Assembly (NCBI GenBank): GCA_021186555.1
Contig: JAJKFL010000012.1
Coordinates: forward strand, 3,458,894 to 3,522,893
Length of the DNA stretch: 64,000 nucleotides
Direction: 5' to 3'
Origin: Reticulitermes speratus
Taxonomy: Eukaryota; Arthropoda; Insecta; Blattodea; Rhinotermitidae
A program made the position numbers and the translations under genes. A model generated the notes under the pieces. It was not told the DNA's origin. It ran no database searches and saw nothing but the letters and a program-made list of their open reading frames with translations. Positions 44,061 through 54,625 of this stretch are shown one piece after another (position 1 is the first letter of the stretch; every line of letters starts with the position of its first letter).

Positions 44061-44142
44061 TACAGGGCATACACAACAGAATGGTGCGGTTTCAATTGAT
44101 ATATCAATTGAAACCGCACCATTCTTTTGTGTATGCCCTGTA
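44061..44142. mobile_element. 82-bp palindromic MITE flanked by TA
   Basis: TACAGGGCATACACAACAGA and its complement TCTTTTGTGTATGCCCTGTA form almost perfect arms that meet at TTGATATATCAA. A near-perfect palindrome bounded by TA with CAGGG ends fits a minimal Tc1/mariner-type MITE. Confidence 0.75.
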
Positions 44143-44171
44143 TAATAAAGTGTAGTTTGTTAGAAAGGCCC

Positions 44172-44206
44172 CTGATGATGGTCCGTGAAGGACTGAAACA
44201 TATGTA
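44172..44206 (+). ncRNA. Hammerhead-like motif with canonical box CTGATGA
   Basis: Flank CCC, CTGATGA, T, GGTCC, 5-nt loop, GGACT, GAAAC, ATATGT, A, flank GGG. Box I is the textbook hammerhead sequence. Stem II has four Watson-Crick pairs and one G-U pair, and the stem III region ACATATGT is self-complementary. It is a single copy, with no opposing arm found beside it. Confidence 0.52.
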
Positions 44207-44259
44207 GGGGTACTTGTTATCTATAGTAAATAGTGACATTGAATGTGCATTTAGTTGGT

Positions 44260-44803
44260 CTGCAAAACATTACAACAAAGTTGTTTCGCTTTAACGTCTG
44301 CCTATTTCGGTGACAAAACGTTCGACGAACATCGCCCGCACTCCGCTGGCAGTTCGCGGGTCTTCAACGGACAACTGTCCGGTGCTTTAATTAATCCTTA
44401 CGTTACAAACCCTCGGTTCCACGTTCTTTCGTTCTACGTTGCGAGTTTTAGGAAGTAACTCCAACGTTAAAAGAAGACTTACAGTATTGGGTTAATCAAA
44501 AATGTACACAAAATTTTAATCTGGGAACCCCAAGAGAAGAATCCACACTGGAAACATAGACGTAAACTAAAATGAAAGATCAGCAGTTTGGAGCAATGAC
44601 GGACACTTTACCTGCAAGACCCATACACATTTCTGCGGGCATTTCAGGAGTAAATCGCTGAATACTTAGTGGGGCAAGAAATGTTTGAACAGAAGTTCTA
44701 GACACCAACAACACACACACACTTGAAGGCCGCTTCACTTTCCCAGAAAGGCTGACGGTCTAAAACAAAACTGAGCAAGATACCAGAATTACTGCATTAC
44801 TTG
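44260..44803. other. Unassigned spacer
   Basis: Nothing recognised. Confidence 0.45.
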
Positions 44804-45804
44804 TAACGTGCCCTGTATCTGCTACAGCACAACACTAAACCTGTCTGCGTACGTAACGTGCCCTGTATCTGCTACAGTACAACACTAAACCTGTCTACGT
44901 ACGTAACGTGCCCTGTATCTGCTACAGCACAACACTAAACCTGTCTACGTACGTAACGTGCCCTGTATCTGCTACAGCACAACACTAAACCTGTCTACGT
45001 AGGTAACGTGCCCTGTATCTGCTACAGTACAACACTAAACCTGTCTACGTACGTAACGTGCCCTGTATCTGCTACAGCACAACACTAAACCTGTCTACGT
45101 ACGTAACGTGCCCTGTATCTGCTACAGCACAACACTAAACCTGTCTACGTACGTAACGTGCCCTGTATCTGCTACAGTACAACACTAAACCTGTCTACGT
45201 ACGTAACGTGCCCTGTATCTGCTACAGCACAACACTAAACCTGTCTACGTACGTAACGTGCCCTGTATCTGCTACAGCACAACACTAAACCTGTCTACGT
45301 ACGTAACGTGCCCTGTATCTGCTACAGCACAACACTAAACCTGTCTACGTACGTAACGTGCCCTGTATCTGCTACAGCACAACACTAAACCTGTCTACGT
45401 ACGTAACGTGCCCTGTATCTGCTACAGCACAACACTAAACCTGTCTACGTACGTAACGTGCCCTGTATCTGCTACAGCACAACACTAAACCTGTCTACGT
45501 ACGTAACGTGCCCTGTATCTGCTACAGCACAACACTAAACCTGTCTACGTACGTAACGTGCCCTGTATCTGCTACAGCACAACACTAAACCTGTCTACGT
45601 ACGTAACGATGCCCTGTATCTGCTACAGCACAACACTAAACCTGTCTACGTACGTAACATGCCCTGTATCTGCTACAGCACAACATAAAACCTGTCTACG
45701 TACGTAACGTGCCCTGTATCTGCTACAGCACAACATGAAACCTGTCTACGTACGTAACGTGCCCTGTACTGCTACAGCACACACTAAACCTGTCTACGTA
45801 CGTA
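44804..45804. repeat. 50-bp minisatellite, about 20 copies, highly uniform
   Basis: The unit contains AACGTGCCCTGTATCTGCTA, CAGCACAACACTAAACC and TGTCTACGTACGT. Most central units are identical; only C/T at TACAG[C/T]AC varies. The last four units carry small indels. It is the most homogeneous large array in the window. Confidence 0.97.
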
Positions 45805-46204
45805 CGACGGATGAGGTACTTCCCCTAACACATGAGACTGAGTCTTGTATCAAGGACTGACGATAAACGAAACACATAATTCAGGACAAACCGGAAGCGG
45901 ACATCTGTCGAGCACAAGTCCAACTCCTACGCGTATCAATCCCTTGAAGACCTACCTTCCTGTCCAACACTCCCCGATATCCGAGACAGCATCGCTTTGT
46001 TTTCAGGTTTTCGGCCTTCGTCGGCTTAACCTCTGGTAACAGTACCATGAAGATGCAGACGGACATGGAGCATCGGTGGAACGGGAAAACCCAAGTTTTG
46101 GGCGGGGGGGGGACCTGTCACAGTGCCACATGCTCCACCACATATCTCACACTGACTGACCCGGGGTCAAACTGGGGCCTCTGCGGTGAGAGATCGGCGA
46201 TCTA
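45805..46204. other. Unassigned spacer
   Basis: Contains a G9 run near 46105. Nothing else recognised. Confidence 0.45.
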
Positions 46205-46405
46205 AGTTACATACAATCAGTTCGTACCGCGCAGAGAACACTGCTTCCATTGTAAAGTTAAGGCGGTGACTGCTGTATAGACTAATAATGACTTCCTCTT
46301 GTGTGCATCAACGGAACACGTATATACACTGTGTGAGGGGAATGCAGTTTTTTTCGTTTTAAGTGTGGTGGTACATATACTAATCACTGACAGTTAGAGC
46401 TAAAA
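46205..46405 (+). repeat. Single copy of element G
   Basis: TCAGTTCGTACCGCGCAG, TATATACACTGTGTGAGG, GTGTGGTGGTACATATACTA and ATCACTGACAG give the G layout seen at 24.3-25.1 kb, but with one unit only. It shows what the element looked like before tandem expansion. Confidence 0.6.
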
Positions 46406-46410
46406 ACGAT

Positions 46411-46691
46411 GAAGACATTAATTTTTTTTCTATGCCTCAACAGCCCCTAGCGGGCCTGGGCCGCCTCATTTTTCGAGTTTTCGTAATCACACTTTAGACA
46501 CGCCACATTCGGTACGACTCCTCTGGACGAGTGACCAGCCCGTCGCAGAGACCTCTACCTCACAGCACACACAACACTCACAAGAGACAGACATCCATGC
46601 CCTCGGCGGGATTCGAACCCGCAATCCCAGCAAGCGAGCGGCCGTAGACCCACGCCTTAGACCGCGCGGCCACCGGGATCGGCGAAGACAT
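46411..46691 (-). mobile_element. SINE family B, full length, with 8-bp TSD
   Basis: On the minus strand: GATCCCGGTGGCCGCGCGGT, AAGGCGTGGGTCTACGG, B box GCGGGTTCGAATCCCGCCGA, GGCATGGATGTCTGTCTCTT, AGAGGAGTCGTACCGAATG and the 3' CCCGCTAGGGGCTGTTGA. GAAGACAT at 46411-46418 and 46684-46691 is a likely target duplication. Confidence 0.9.
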
Positions 46692-47109
46692 GAATGGCGA
46701 GGATTAATACAACAATTTTTCATAATAACGTCGTAATCGAGTAGGCAGGGAGGTCCCCGGTTCATACTCGGCCCGGAGACGATGGCCACTTGTCGCTGTT
46801 TTTCCAAGACGCTCCACATAAATGCCATAAAATTATTCAAATTACACCAAGGCCTCCTCCTGTGCATTTCGTCATTCACTGATCATCCTAGCAATAGCCT
46901 ACATTCGGAGCTACTCAACGTGTCGTTACGTAACGATAATGTAACTAATTATCGCAGTCATACGGCAGGCAACGTTCTTACAGCCACCTTACTGCACATT
47001 CTGTTGAGCCAGCAGCCGTCTGCTAACAATCACTAAGCCACCCCATTTCCAGCAATCTAACAATATTCCTTACGTTTTGTTCAACTAACAAAATACAAAG
47101 GCTGACGAT
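46692..47109. other. Unassigned spacer
   Basis: No element recognised. Confidence 0.45.
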
Positions 47110-47170
47110 TTCGGTCTTTCGGGATGTGACGCTACGTGCTTCTCGACGTTTCGAAGGTCACATCCTAGAA
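47110..47170. mobile_element. Minimal foldback-family remnant
   Basis: GGTCTTTCGGGATGTGAC and GTCACATCCTAGAAGACC are inverted around CGACGTTTCGAAG, the GAAACGTCG core of the foldback family on the minus strand. Box I is missing. Confidence 0.5.
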
Positions 47171-47716
47171 GACCAAAACCCACGGTTACACCGTCATACA
47201 AACTCGCAAATATAGGCCTAAAGGTTCGTAAGATGAGCGCATAATATAGAGGACGTCTGTCTTTTCGTAAGCATTTCCGAAACCAATTAACTGATTTCAA
47301 TTAAATTTAGTTCATCTTGACAGATACCCCAAACTACCCACTGACTTTATTCCTCTTAGGAAGCAACATGTTTCTGATTAAATCTCGTTTACATGACGTG
47401 CTTATAATTTATGTTACTAGCTTACATAATGCACAACATTTGTCACCCAAACCCAAATCTGATTTATATTTTATGTAGTGCAAACTCCTGTTTATTTTTT
47501 GAAGTGCAGACGTAATTATAATCCGACATTTTAACCGAACAACCAAGAGCATTTTGAATGTATGTACAGCGAAGTTTATGTCGACATGACCAAACAACGT
47601 GTCCAGTCATTGACAGCCATCTTTCGCAAGAAGCAGTTACACATTACCAAGATACTCAAGGCTGGCCCCAAGCCAACAACAAACATTCACATATGCGACT
47701 TACGCGCTAGTGAACC
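47171..47716. other. Unassigned spacer
   Basis: AT-rich before 47600. Nothing recognised. Confidence 0.45.
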
Positions 47717-47985
47717 ATGGCGCCTTGCTGTCAGAGTTCAGAGGCCCCCGCCGCCGTCAACACGCCCGCGCCACGCCAGCACACAGCGGCAACTGAGGGC
47801 GCGTCCACCGTCAAGCCACACGAAGCGCTGCGCACGCCCCAGGCGCCTATGCGTTCCAAGTCCTCCTTCGATTCCCCTCAGCTGTACGCTAGAACTTTAC
47901 TGAGCAAAGCAACATCGCCAGCTGCTGCTTGCTGCCTTACTGTAACGACGCACATGTGGGAAGTACAAATCACCTTGAAATTGAG
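47717..47985 (+). CDS. Possible GC-rich first coding exon (unrecognised)
   Basis: An ATG in good eukaryotic context (GAACCATGG) opens a frame starting MAPCCQSSEAPAAVNTPAPR, rich in Ala, Pro, Ser and Thr, that runs to a stop at 48013. The surroundings (47700-47900) are unusually GC- and CpG-rich for this window. A plausible splice donor, GAG followed by GTATAT, lies at 47986. I do not recognise the protein and see no downstream exon or core promoter. A second, overlapping frame is also open, which weakens the case. It could be a CpG-rich non-coding stretch. Confidence 0.2.
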
Positions 47986-48329
47986 GTATATAGGGGGCGC
48001 GGAGGCAAAACTCTAACAAAGCTTGATCTAGGCACTACTTTCAGGTGCCGGTCGATTTACCACTGATGATAAACCTGCCTTTGTCCTTTGAACAGAAGAC
48101 TCGGTGGGATCCAAGACCGACTGGACACTACGATGAGGATACGAAAAAAATGTCTGCCTGGGAGCAAGTTCCAACCGCCTTAACAGTAGCCAACATATCG
48201 TTGACGGCAGCATATTACTAAAGTGGATCTTACACAGAACGTACAGGTCCTCAATGTATTCATCCCCCCTCACATTCCGGTGGTCACAAGCTCAAGCTTT
48301 GGCCCACACACAAATTATACCGCTGGGCT
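47986..48329. other. Unassigned spacer
   Basis: Nothing recognised. Confidence 0.4.
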
Positions 48330-48580
48330 TTTAGTGATTTTCCTCAGATAATTCTTTCAAATGCCTCGACGGTACTTCGTATCAGGCTAGAACCCTCTCC
48401 TTCCACATTCTGTCCAATTCATCAATCACGACATCAGAGGTTACGGCGGTGATTTGAACGTGATGCCGTGTAGTCTGTTACATATTCGTATACGTTTCAC
48501 AGGGCCCTGCTATTAGCACAAGGAATACTTCACGTTCTTCTGAAACGTCGGTACACAGTTACCAATCTAAGAGGCGTCGT
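48330..48580. mobile_element. SINE D 3' fragment next to a degenerate foldback arm
   Basis: TTTTCCTCAGATAATTC and CCCTCTCCTTCCACATTCTG (48338-48430) match the SINE D body. GTGATGCCGTGTAGTCTGTT (48461-48480) and CTTCTGAAACGTCGGTA nearby resemble foldback arm words without a complete motif. Confidence 0.4.
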
Positions 48581-49044
48581 ATCATTCCAGTCTAGACATA
48601 TTTAATCTGAGCCACTGACTGCGCCAGTAAATAACGCCTCAGTAAACACACAACAACATACACAAACATGTCTCAACTTTATCCATCCTCGCAGAAAAAG
48701 GCTCCTTCAAATCCAGTCCTTCGTTTAACGTAAATGGTTCCTCGCTCACTCCTGCTTTATACCAAAACCTACTGCCTTGTACAAACGTAAAACACGAAAG
48801 AAATATCTTGAAGAGGTTTTTACTTCTCACTGATTCCAAGACCAATAAAATGTTTGAGTCTCGAGAGAAATTAATTAGCGATGTTTACCCTAATTAAAAT
48901 ATTTTCGCCAGCGAACTTGCTCGGCAGATATAACAGTAATTACAAACGACCCCTCAGTCTGCACATTCATGTTAAGGCACTTCCTTGCTACGACGCCTAC
49001 AGCACAGACAGCCCGCACTTTAAACGCGTTTTCATCAGAGATTA
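48581..49044. other. Unassigned spacer
   Basis: Nothing recognised. Confidence 0.45.
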
Positions 49045-49245
49045 AGAAACTGGCTGCAAGTCCAGCAATCGGCGTTCGACTCCCGGCAGGGACAAGAGAT
49101 CATTCCATCCAGAACGCTGAAACGCAGTCCTGCCCCACGAACATCTGGAACTCTTTCAATGGATTTAAAGGGACCGGAGCGTGAAGCTGACCACTCACCT
49201 CACTCTAGCGTCGAGGTTAGGAATGCACGACGATATGCCTTCACT
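49045..49245 (+). mobile_element. SINE family A, partial copy
   Basis: B-box-like GCGTTCGACTCCCGGCAGGG, then GGGACCGGAGCGTGAAGCTG, ACCACTCACCTCACTCTAGC and GTCGAGGTTAGGAATG, all family A body words. The A box region is not recognisable. Confidence 0.65.
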
Positions 49246-49369
49246 GCATAGTGCTTACTTAAGTGCAAGGACATCTTTACCTTCACCTCTACCTATGTCC
49301 GCATGTAACAGAAAGCTTGGCAAATGCATGTACATAAATTCACAGAAAACTGTTAATCGTGATACGTCT

Positions 49370-49500
49370 CAAGTGTTCTTCCTCAGTCGCTCCAGATAAA
49401 TATAGGAAGAGCATCTCAAATTAGGCCACGCCCGCTTCCTTCCACATCCCTTCCAAGTCGTCAGTCACTAATCACCCTACCGTTTCACGCTATATAGTTC
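49370..49500 (+). mobile_element. SINE family D, 3' fragment
   Basis: TTCCTCAGTCGCTCCAGATA, TTAGGCCACGCCCGCTTCCT and CGTCAGTCACTAATCACCCT match the D body at 21100-21160. Confidence 0.55.
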
Positions 49501-49599
49501 GAGCTATGAATATTAAACAGTGTCTGTGTTTGTCCGTCGTTATCACAGAGCGCCCACAGTGTCATTAAACCTGCTAATATCATTCCTGTCGAGTTGATT

Positions 49600-50960
49600 A
49601 CTCCTTCCAAACCCAGTGGTCACTATATGTACCGCTATGTTTAACATTCACAAATTCTACGTTCTGCCCACACAGTGTATTTATGTGTTTTGTGTGGATC
49701 TCAGAACAAACAGCGATTATTTCACAGTACAGCATTAACTGACTGGTTTGTATAACTGAGACGGAGTGTGTTTACTGCGCGGTACGGACTGTATTTATGT
49801 GTTTTGTGTGGATCTCAGAACAAACAGCGATTATTTCACTGTACAGCATTAACTGACTGGTTTGTATAACTGAGACGGAGTGTATTTACTGCGCGGTACG
49901 GACTGTATTTTGTGTTTTGTGTGGATCTCAGAACAAACAGCGATTATTTCACTGTACAACATTAACTGACTGGTTTGTATAACTGAGACGGAGTGTGTTT
50001 ACTGCGCGGTACCGACTGTATTTATGTGTTTTGTGTGGATCTCAGAACAAACAGCGATTATTTCACTGTACAGCATTAACTGACTGGTTTGTATAACTGA
50101 GACGGATTGTGTTTACTGTGCGGTACGGACTGTATTTATGTGTTTTGTGTGGATCTCAGAACAAACAGCGATTATTTCACTGTACAACATTAACTGACTG
50201 GTTTGTATAACTGAGACGGAGTGTGTTTACTGCGCGGTACGGACTGTATTTATGTGTTTTGTGTGGATCTCAGAACAAACAGCGATTATTTCACTGTACA
50301 ACATTAACTGACTGGTTTGTATAACTGAGACGGAGTGTGTTTACTGTGCGGTACGGACTGTATTTATGTATTTTGTGTGGATCTCAGAACAAACAGCGAT
50401 TATTTCACTGTACAACATTAACTGACTTCTTTGTATAACTGAGACGGAGTGTGTTTACTGTGCGGTACGGACTGTATTTATGTGTTTTGTGTGGATCTCA
50501 GAACAAACAGCGATTATTTCACTGTACAGCATTAACTGACTGGTTTGTATAACTGAGACGGAGTGTGTTTACTGTGCGGTACGGACTGTATTTATGTGTT
50601 TTGTGTGGATCTCAGAACAAACAGCGATTATTTCACTGTACAGCATTAACTGACTGGTTTGTATAACTGAGACGGAGTGTGTTTACTGCGCGGTACGGAC
50701 TGGCTCTTTATATATAATTCAGGTTAATGTTAGTCTGTGGTTACTATATGTACCGCCATGTTTAACATTCAGCAATTCTACGTTCTGCCCACACAGTGTA
50801 TTTACGTGTTTTGTGTGGATCTCAGAACAAACAGCGATTATTTCACTGTACAGCATTAACTGACTGGTGTGTACAACTGAGACGGAGTGTGTTTACTGCG
50901 CGGTACGGGCTGAATCTTTATATACCATTCAGGGTAATCTCAGTCTTTCAAGGGTTAGAA
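49600..50960. repeat. About 114-bp tandem array of element G, about 11 copies
   Basis: It starts with the G tail TATGTACCGCTATGTTTAAC, then units with TTATGTGTTTTGTGTGGATC, TCAGAACAAACAGCGATTAT, ATTAACTGACTGGTTTGTAT and AACTGAGACGGAGTGTG. Near 50705-50790 a full G boundary reappears before one final unit, so the array holds two G copies, one expanded. It is inverted relative to the 24.3 kb array. Confidence 0.93.
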
Positions 50961-51038
50961 TGTCCTTACGCACTTACTGACTGGACAGTTCCACGGTGCA
51001 GAGCAATCTCTGGATACTTCACAATATTTCAGCCAATA

Positions 51039-51318
51039 AAGTTTTACTGCCGGTCCCAGTGGCCGCGTGGTCTAAGGCGTGGGTCTACGGACGCTTGCTT
51101 ACTGGGATTGTGGGTTCGAATCTCACCGGGGGCATGGATGTCTGTCTCTTGTGAGTGTTGTGTGTTGTCAGGTAGAGGTCTCTGCGACGGGCTGGTCACT
51201 CGTCCAGAGGAGTCCTACCGAGTGTGGTGTGTCTAAAAAGTGTGATCGTGAAGCCTCGAAAAATGAGGCGGCCTAGGCCCCCAAGGGGCTGTCGAGCCAT
51301 TAAAAAAAAAGTTTCACT
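51039..51318 (+). mobile_element. SINE family B, near full length
   Basis: Head GGTCCCAGTGGCCGCGTGGT, B box GTGGGTTCGAATCTCACCGG, body GGCATGGATGTCTGTCTCTT and GACGGGCTGGTCACTCG, and end GGCCCCCAAGGGGCTGTCGA with an A9 tail. AAAGTTT[T/C]ACT flanks it at 51039-51049 and 51308-51318 with one mismatch, a probable target duplication. Confidence 0.9.
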
Positions 51319-51468
51319 ACTTATGGCATCCAAATATTAGTACTACATATACAAAATTCCTCCACTGGAATCTTCTAAGTTCCTTTTATCAAGATCACAT
51401 TCGAAAAATGAGTTTTAATATTATCATCCAACCTGCATCTCGATCTATGATACTTACATACAAACACA

Positions 51469-51682
51469 ACAATCTCGATCTATGATACTTACATACAAAC
51501 ACAACAATCTCGATCTATGATACTTACATACAAACACAACAATCTCGATCTATGATACTTACATACAAACACAACAATCTCGATCGATGATACTTACATA
51601 CAAACACAAGAATCTCGATCTATGATACTTACATACAAACACAACAATCTCGATCTATGATACTTACATACAAACACAACAA
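51469..51682. repeat. 35-bp minisatellite, about six copies
   Basis: The unit is AATCTCGATCTATGATACTT plus ACATACAAACACAAC. Almost identical copies; one has CGATCGATG and one ACACAAG. Confidence 0.95.
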
Positions 51683-51779
51683 TAGCGACGACCTACTCAG
51701 GGCTCCCTTCTATTTCATTCATACGACAATTCAATATTTGATACAAAAGAATCCTCCGTTACAAGATTTGAGGTGAGGA

Positions 51780-52082
51780 TCAGGTCATCTGCGGTGTGAC
51801 GCTGTATCGCTGGGTTTGTCTTTACCTACGTTTCGAAGAAACATCTTCTTGAACCCTTCAGCCATTAAATATGATAGCACTTGATTCTTCCGAAACGTCG
51901 GGGAGCAGCCAGCGACACCGCATGGAACCCAGGAACACTTGAATGCAGTTCTGAGAACCTCAACTAGCCCCAAATGTTAGTTTATCACAGCGGTGTAATG
52001 CAAGAACAGTTCCGGTACTGCTTGGCTCCTTCGAAACGTCGGTAATCGTTTACCAGCCGACACTCCATGACGTCAGAGAAGA
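51780..52082. mobile_element. Degenerate pair of foldback-family arms
   Basis: CGGTGTGACGCTGTATCG, CCTACGTTTCGAAGAAACAT and CTTCCGAAACGTCGGGGAG (51898-51905 region), then a second GGCTCCTTCGAAACGTCGG and TGACGTCAGAGAAGACTTGA. The ends correspond to the 36.9 kb arm (AAGTCTTCTGGGATGTGACG inverted). Box I is lost, so no motif is called. Confidence 0.5.
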
Positions 52083-53071
52083 CTTGAATCTTCAGACCCT
52101 CATCAATTTGCGGACACAAACTTGAATCTTCAGAGGCTTAACAATTTGCGGACACAAACTTCAATCTTCAGAGCCTCATCAATTTGCGGACACAAACTTG
52201 AATCTTCAGAGCCTCATCAATTTGCGGACACAAACTTCAATCTTCAGACCCTCATCAATTTGCGGACACAAACTTGAATCTTCAGACCCTCATCAATTTG
52301 CGGACACAAACTTCAATCTTCAGACCTTCATCAATTTGCGGACACAAACTTCAATCTTCAGACCCTCATCAATTTGCGGACACAAACTTCAATCTTCAGA
52401 CCCTCATCAATTTGCGGACACAAACTTCAATCTTCAGACCCTCATCAATTTGCGGACACAAACTTGAATCTTCAGACCCTCATCAATTTGCGGACACAAA
52501 CTTGAATTTTCAGACCCTCATCAATTTGCGGACACAAAATTGAATCTTCAGAGCCTCATCAATTTGCGGACACAAACTTGAATCTTCAGACCCTCATCAA
52601 TTTGCGGACACAAACTTCAATCTTCAGACCCTCATCAATTTGCGGACACAAACTTGAATCTTCAAATCCTCATCAATTTGCGGACACAAACTTCAATCTT
52701 CAGACCCTCATCAATTTGCGGACACAAACTTGAATCTTCAGACCCTCATCAATTTGCGGACACAAACTTGAATCTTCAGACCCTCATCAATTTGCGGACA
52801 CAAACTTGAATTTTCAGACCCTCATCAATTTGCGGACACAAACTTCAATCTTCAGACCCTCATCAATTTGCGGACACAAACTTGAATCTTCAGACCCTCA
52901 TCAATTTGCGGACACAAACTTGAATCTTCAAATCCTCATCAATTTGCGGACACAAACTTGAATCTTCAGACCCTCATCAATTTGCGGACACAAACTTGAA
53001 TCTTCAGACCCTCATCAATTTGCGGACACAAACTTGAATCTTCAGACCCTCATCAATTTGCGGACACAAAC
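52083..53071. repeat. 38-bp minisatellite seeded at a foldback terminus, 26 copies
   Basis: The unit contains CTTGAATCTTCAGACCCTCA and TCAATTTGCGGACACAAA, period 38. The first unit is continuous with AGAGAAGACTTGAATC, the terminal sequence of the preceding foldback element. Main variants are CTT[G/C]AATC and AGA[C/G]CC; CTTGAATTTTCAG and CTTCAAATCCTC occur more than once, showing block duplication. Confidence 0.96.
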
Positions 53072-53674
53072 GCGCGCATTCGATAGTTTCGTTTCTCTTC
53101 CTCAAAAACAATATAATGCAACGTGTCGTGACAGACAGGTCTACCAACATCGCCGCAACAAATATCCCCTGCAGGCGACACAAGACATGAGGACACGTTT
53201 CTTGGCGAGAGATTGAACCAATTTGAGAAGGCAAAATAAATACAATCAGTGGAACGTCGTAAAGCTCCTGCAGTGTCTTTGTGAGATGAAGGGCTTTTCA
53301 ACTGGCAAGTCGGCGCGGCAAGGCTCAATAAAAAGCAGAGATCAGTAAATTGATTAACTTGGACAAGTTAGGACTGCCCTAATGCGCATGTTGCTCGTGC
53401 TCTTGATGCGTCTGCGAAATGAAGTATCGAACGAACAGGGTCACTCAGTTTTATCGGACGTGCTGTTACTTGAACGAACGGTCTTACAGAAAACGGGACG
53501 GCCTACCAAAATTATGATAATGCTTATTAATTATGGCACTATTGTCAATAAACATAAGAAGGTTGACCAAATGAAAAAATAAGTCTAAGGTTTTGCGACG
53601 AGGGTGTGATATTGAGGTGACACGTGCGCCCGCACGTGTCTCGCACATCTTGGTGTGAGTCACACTCAGGTATT
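53072..53674. other. Unassigned spacer
   Basis: No recognised element or gene. Confidence 0.45.
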
Positions 53675-53716
53675 ACACATATATATGTATATATGTGTGT
53701 ATGTGTATGTATATAT
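53675..53716. repeat. AT/GT microsatellite
   Basis: Alternating ATATATGT and GTGTATGT runs immediately before a SINE A copy that has lost its head. Confidence 0.8.
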
Positions 53717-53950
53717 AGGGGATGGTCAGGCCGGGGTTCGAGTCCCGATAAGGGCAAGAGATTTTTCTCTGCTCCGAAACGTCCAGACCGTCTCTGGGGC
53801 TCACGAAGCCTCCTATTAAATGGGAAACGAAGTTCTTTCCCGGGCGGCCGGGGCGTGAAGTTAACCACTCACATCCATTTTTTGTCGAGGTTAAGAATGA
53901 GTGGAGGTTACCTCTGCTCCTCCTATATGACTTCATGGCGTGCAGAGGAT
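53717..53950 (+). mobile_element. SINE family A, head-truncated copy
   Basis: GATGGTCAGGCCGGGGTTCG with AGTCCCGATAAGG (B box), CTCCGAAACGTCCAGACCGT, CTCTGGGGCTCACG, CCTCCTATTAAATGGG, GGGCGGCCGGGGCGTGAAG, GTCGAGGTTAAGAATGAGTG and ATATGACTTCATGGCGTG. The open frames across it are shadows. Confidence 0.82.
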
Positions 53951-54311
53951 AACTATACGTTATATACATACCCTGTATATATGTGTCTATATATAAATAC
54001 GACATACATACTCACTCCGGATTTTTCTATCGTCTCATGACTTCAGCACAAGCCGTTTCAGAGGCTAGCTCCGCTTCCTTCATCAGGTAAAATACAAAAA
54101 CCACGAAACCTACTGTGCTGGTCCTCCCGACAGACCCAACGGCGTACGTTTCATACTTGTTGATTTCACCTGAAGAAGGACGAACAGTCGGCCGCCAAAA
54201 TTGTGTGTCTTCGTAACAAACGCCACCCACCCCGTGGCAACGTTTTCTAGCATCCTGAACTCTAAGCAATACACGAAGAACCCTTCCCGACCGCGCGGGA
54301 TATCTTAAGTT
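53951..54311. other. Unassigned spacer
   Basis: Contains TTTCAGAGGCTAGCTC and CTTCATCAGGTAAAA, a weak resemblance to a CTGATGAAG box on the minus strand without a GAAAC partner. No gene. Confidence 0.4.
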
Positions 54312-54625
54312 CTGAGCGGTGGCGCAGTTGGTTGCGACACCGCGCTACAAGACGGAAGGTCGCGGGTTCGATTCCCGATGGTGTCATTGGAATTTTTCAT
54401 TGAAATAATCCTTCCGGCCGCATTATGGCCCTGGGGTCGACTCAGCCTCTAACAGAAATGAATAACAGGAATATCTCCTAAGGGATAAAGGCGGCCGGTG
54501 TTTAGGGCTGATAACCTTACCACCTTCATGTGACGACTGTCTTGAAACCTGGGAGCCTCAACCTCCTGGAACCCTCAGGGCCTGTCCAGGCCTGTAATGG
54601 GATTGCTTTACCTTTACCTTACCTA
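54312..54625 (+). mobile_element. SINE family C, near full length
   Basis: GAGCGGTGGCGCAGTTGGTT (A box), GTCGCGGGTTCGATTCCCGA (B box), TGGTGTCATTGGAATTTTTC, GGGGTCGACTCAGCCTCTAA, AAGGCGGCCGGTG, CCTTACCACCTTCATGTG, CCTCAACCTCCTGGAACCCT and tail GGGATTGCTTTACCTTTACC. Confidence 0.9.
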
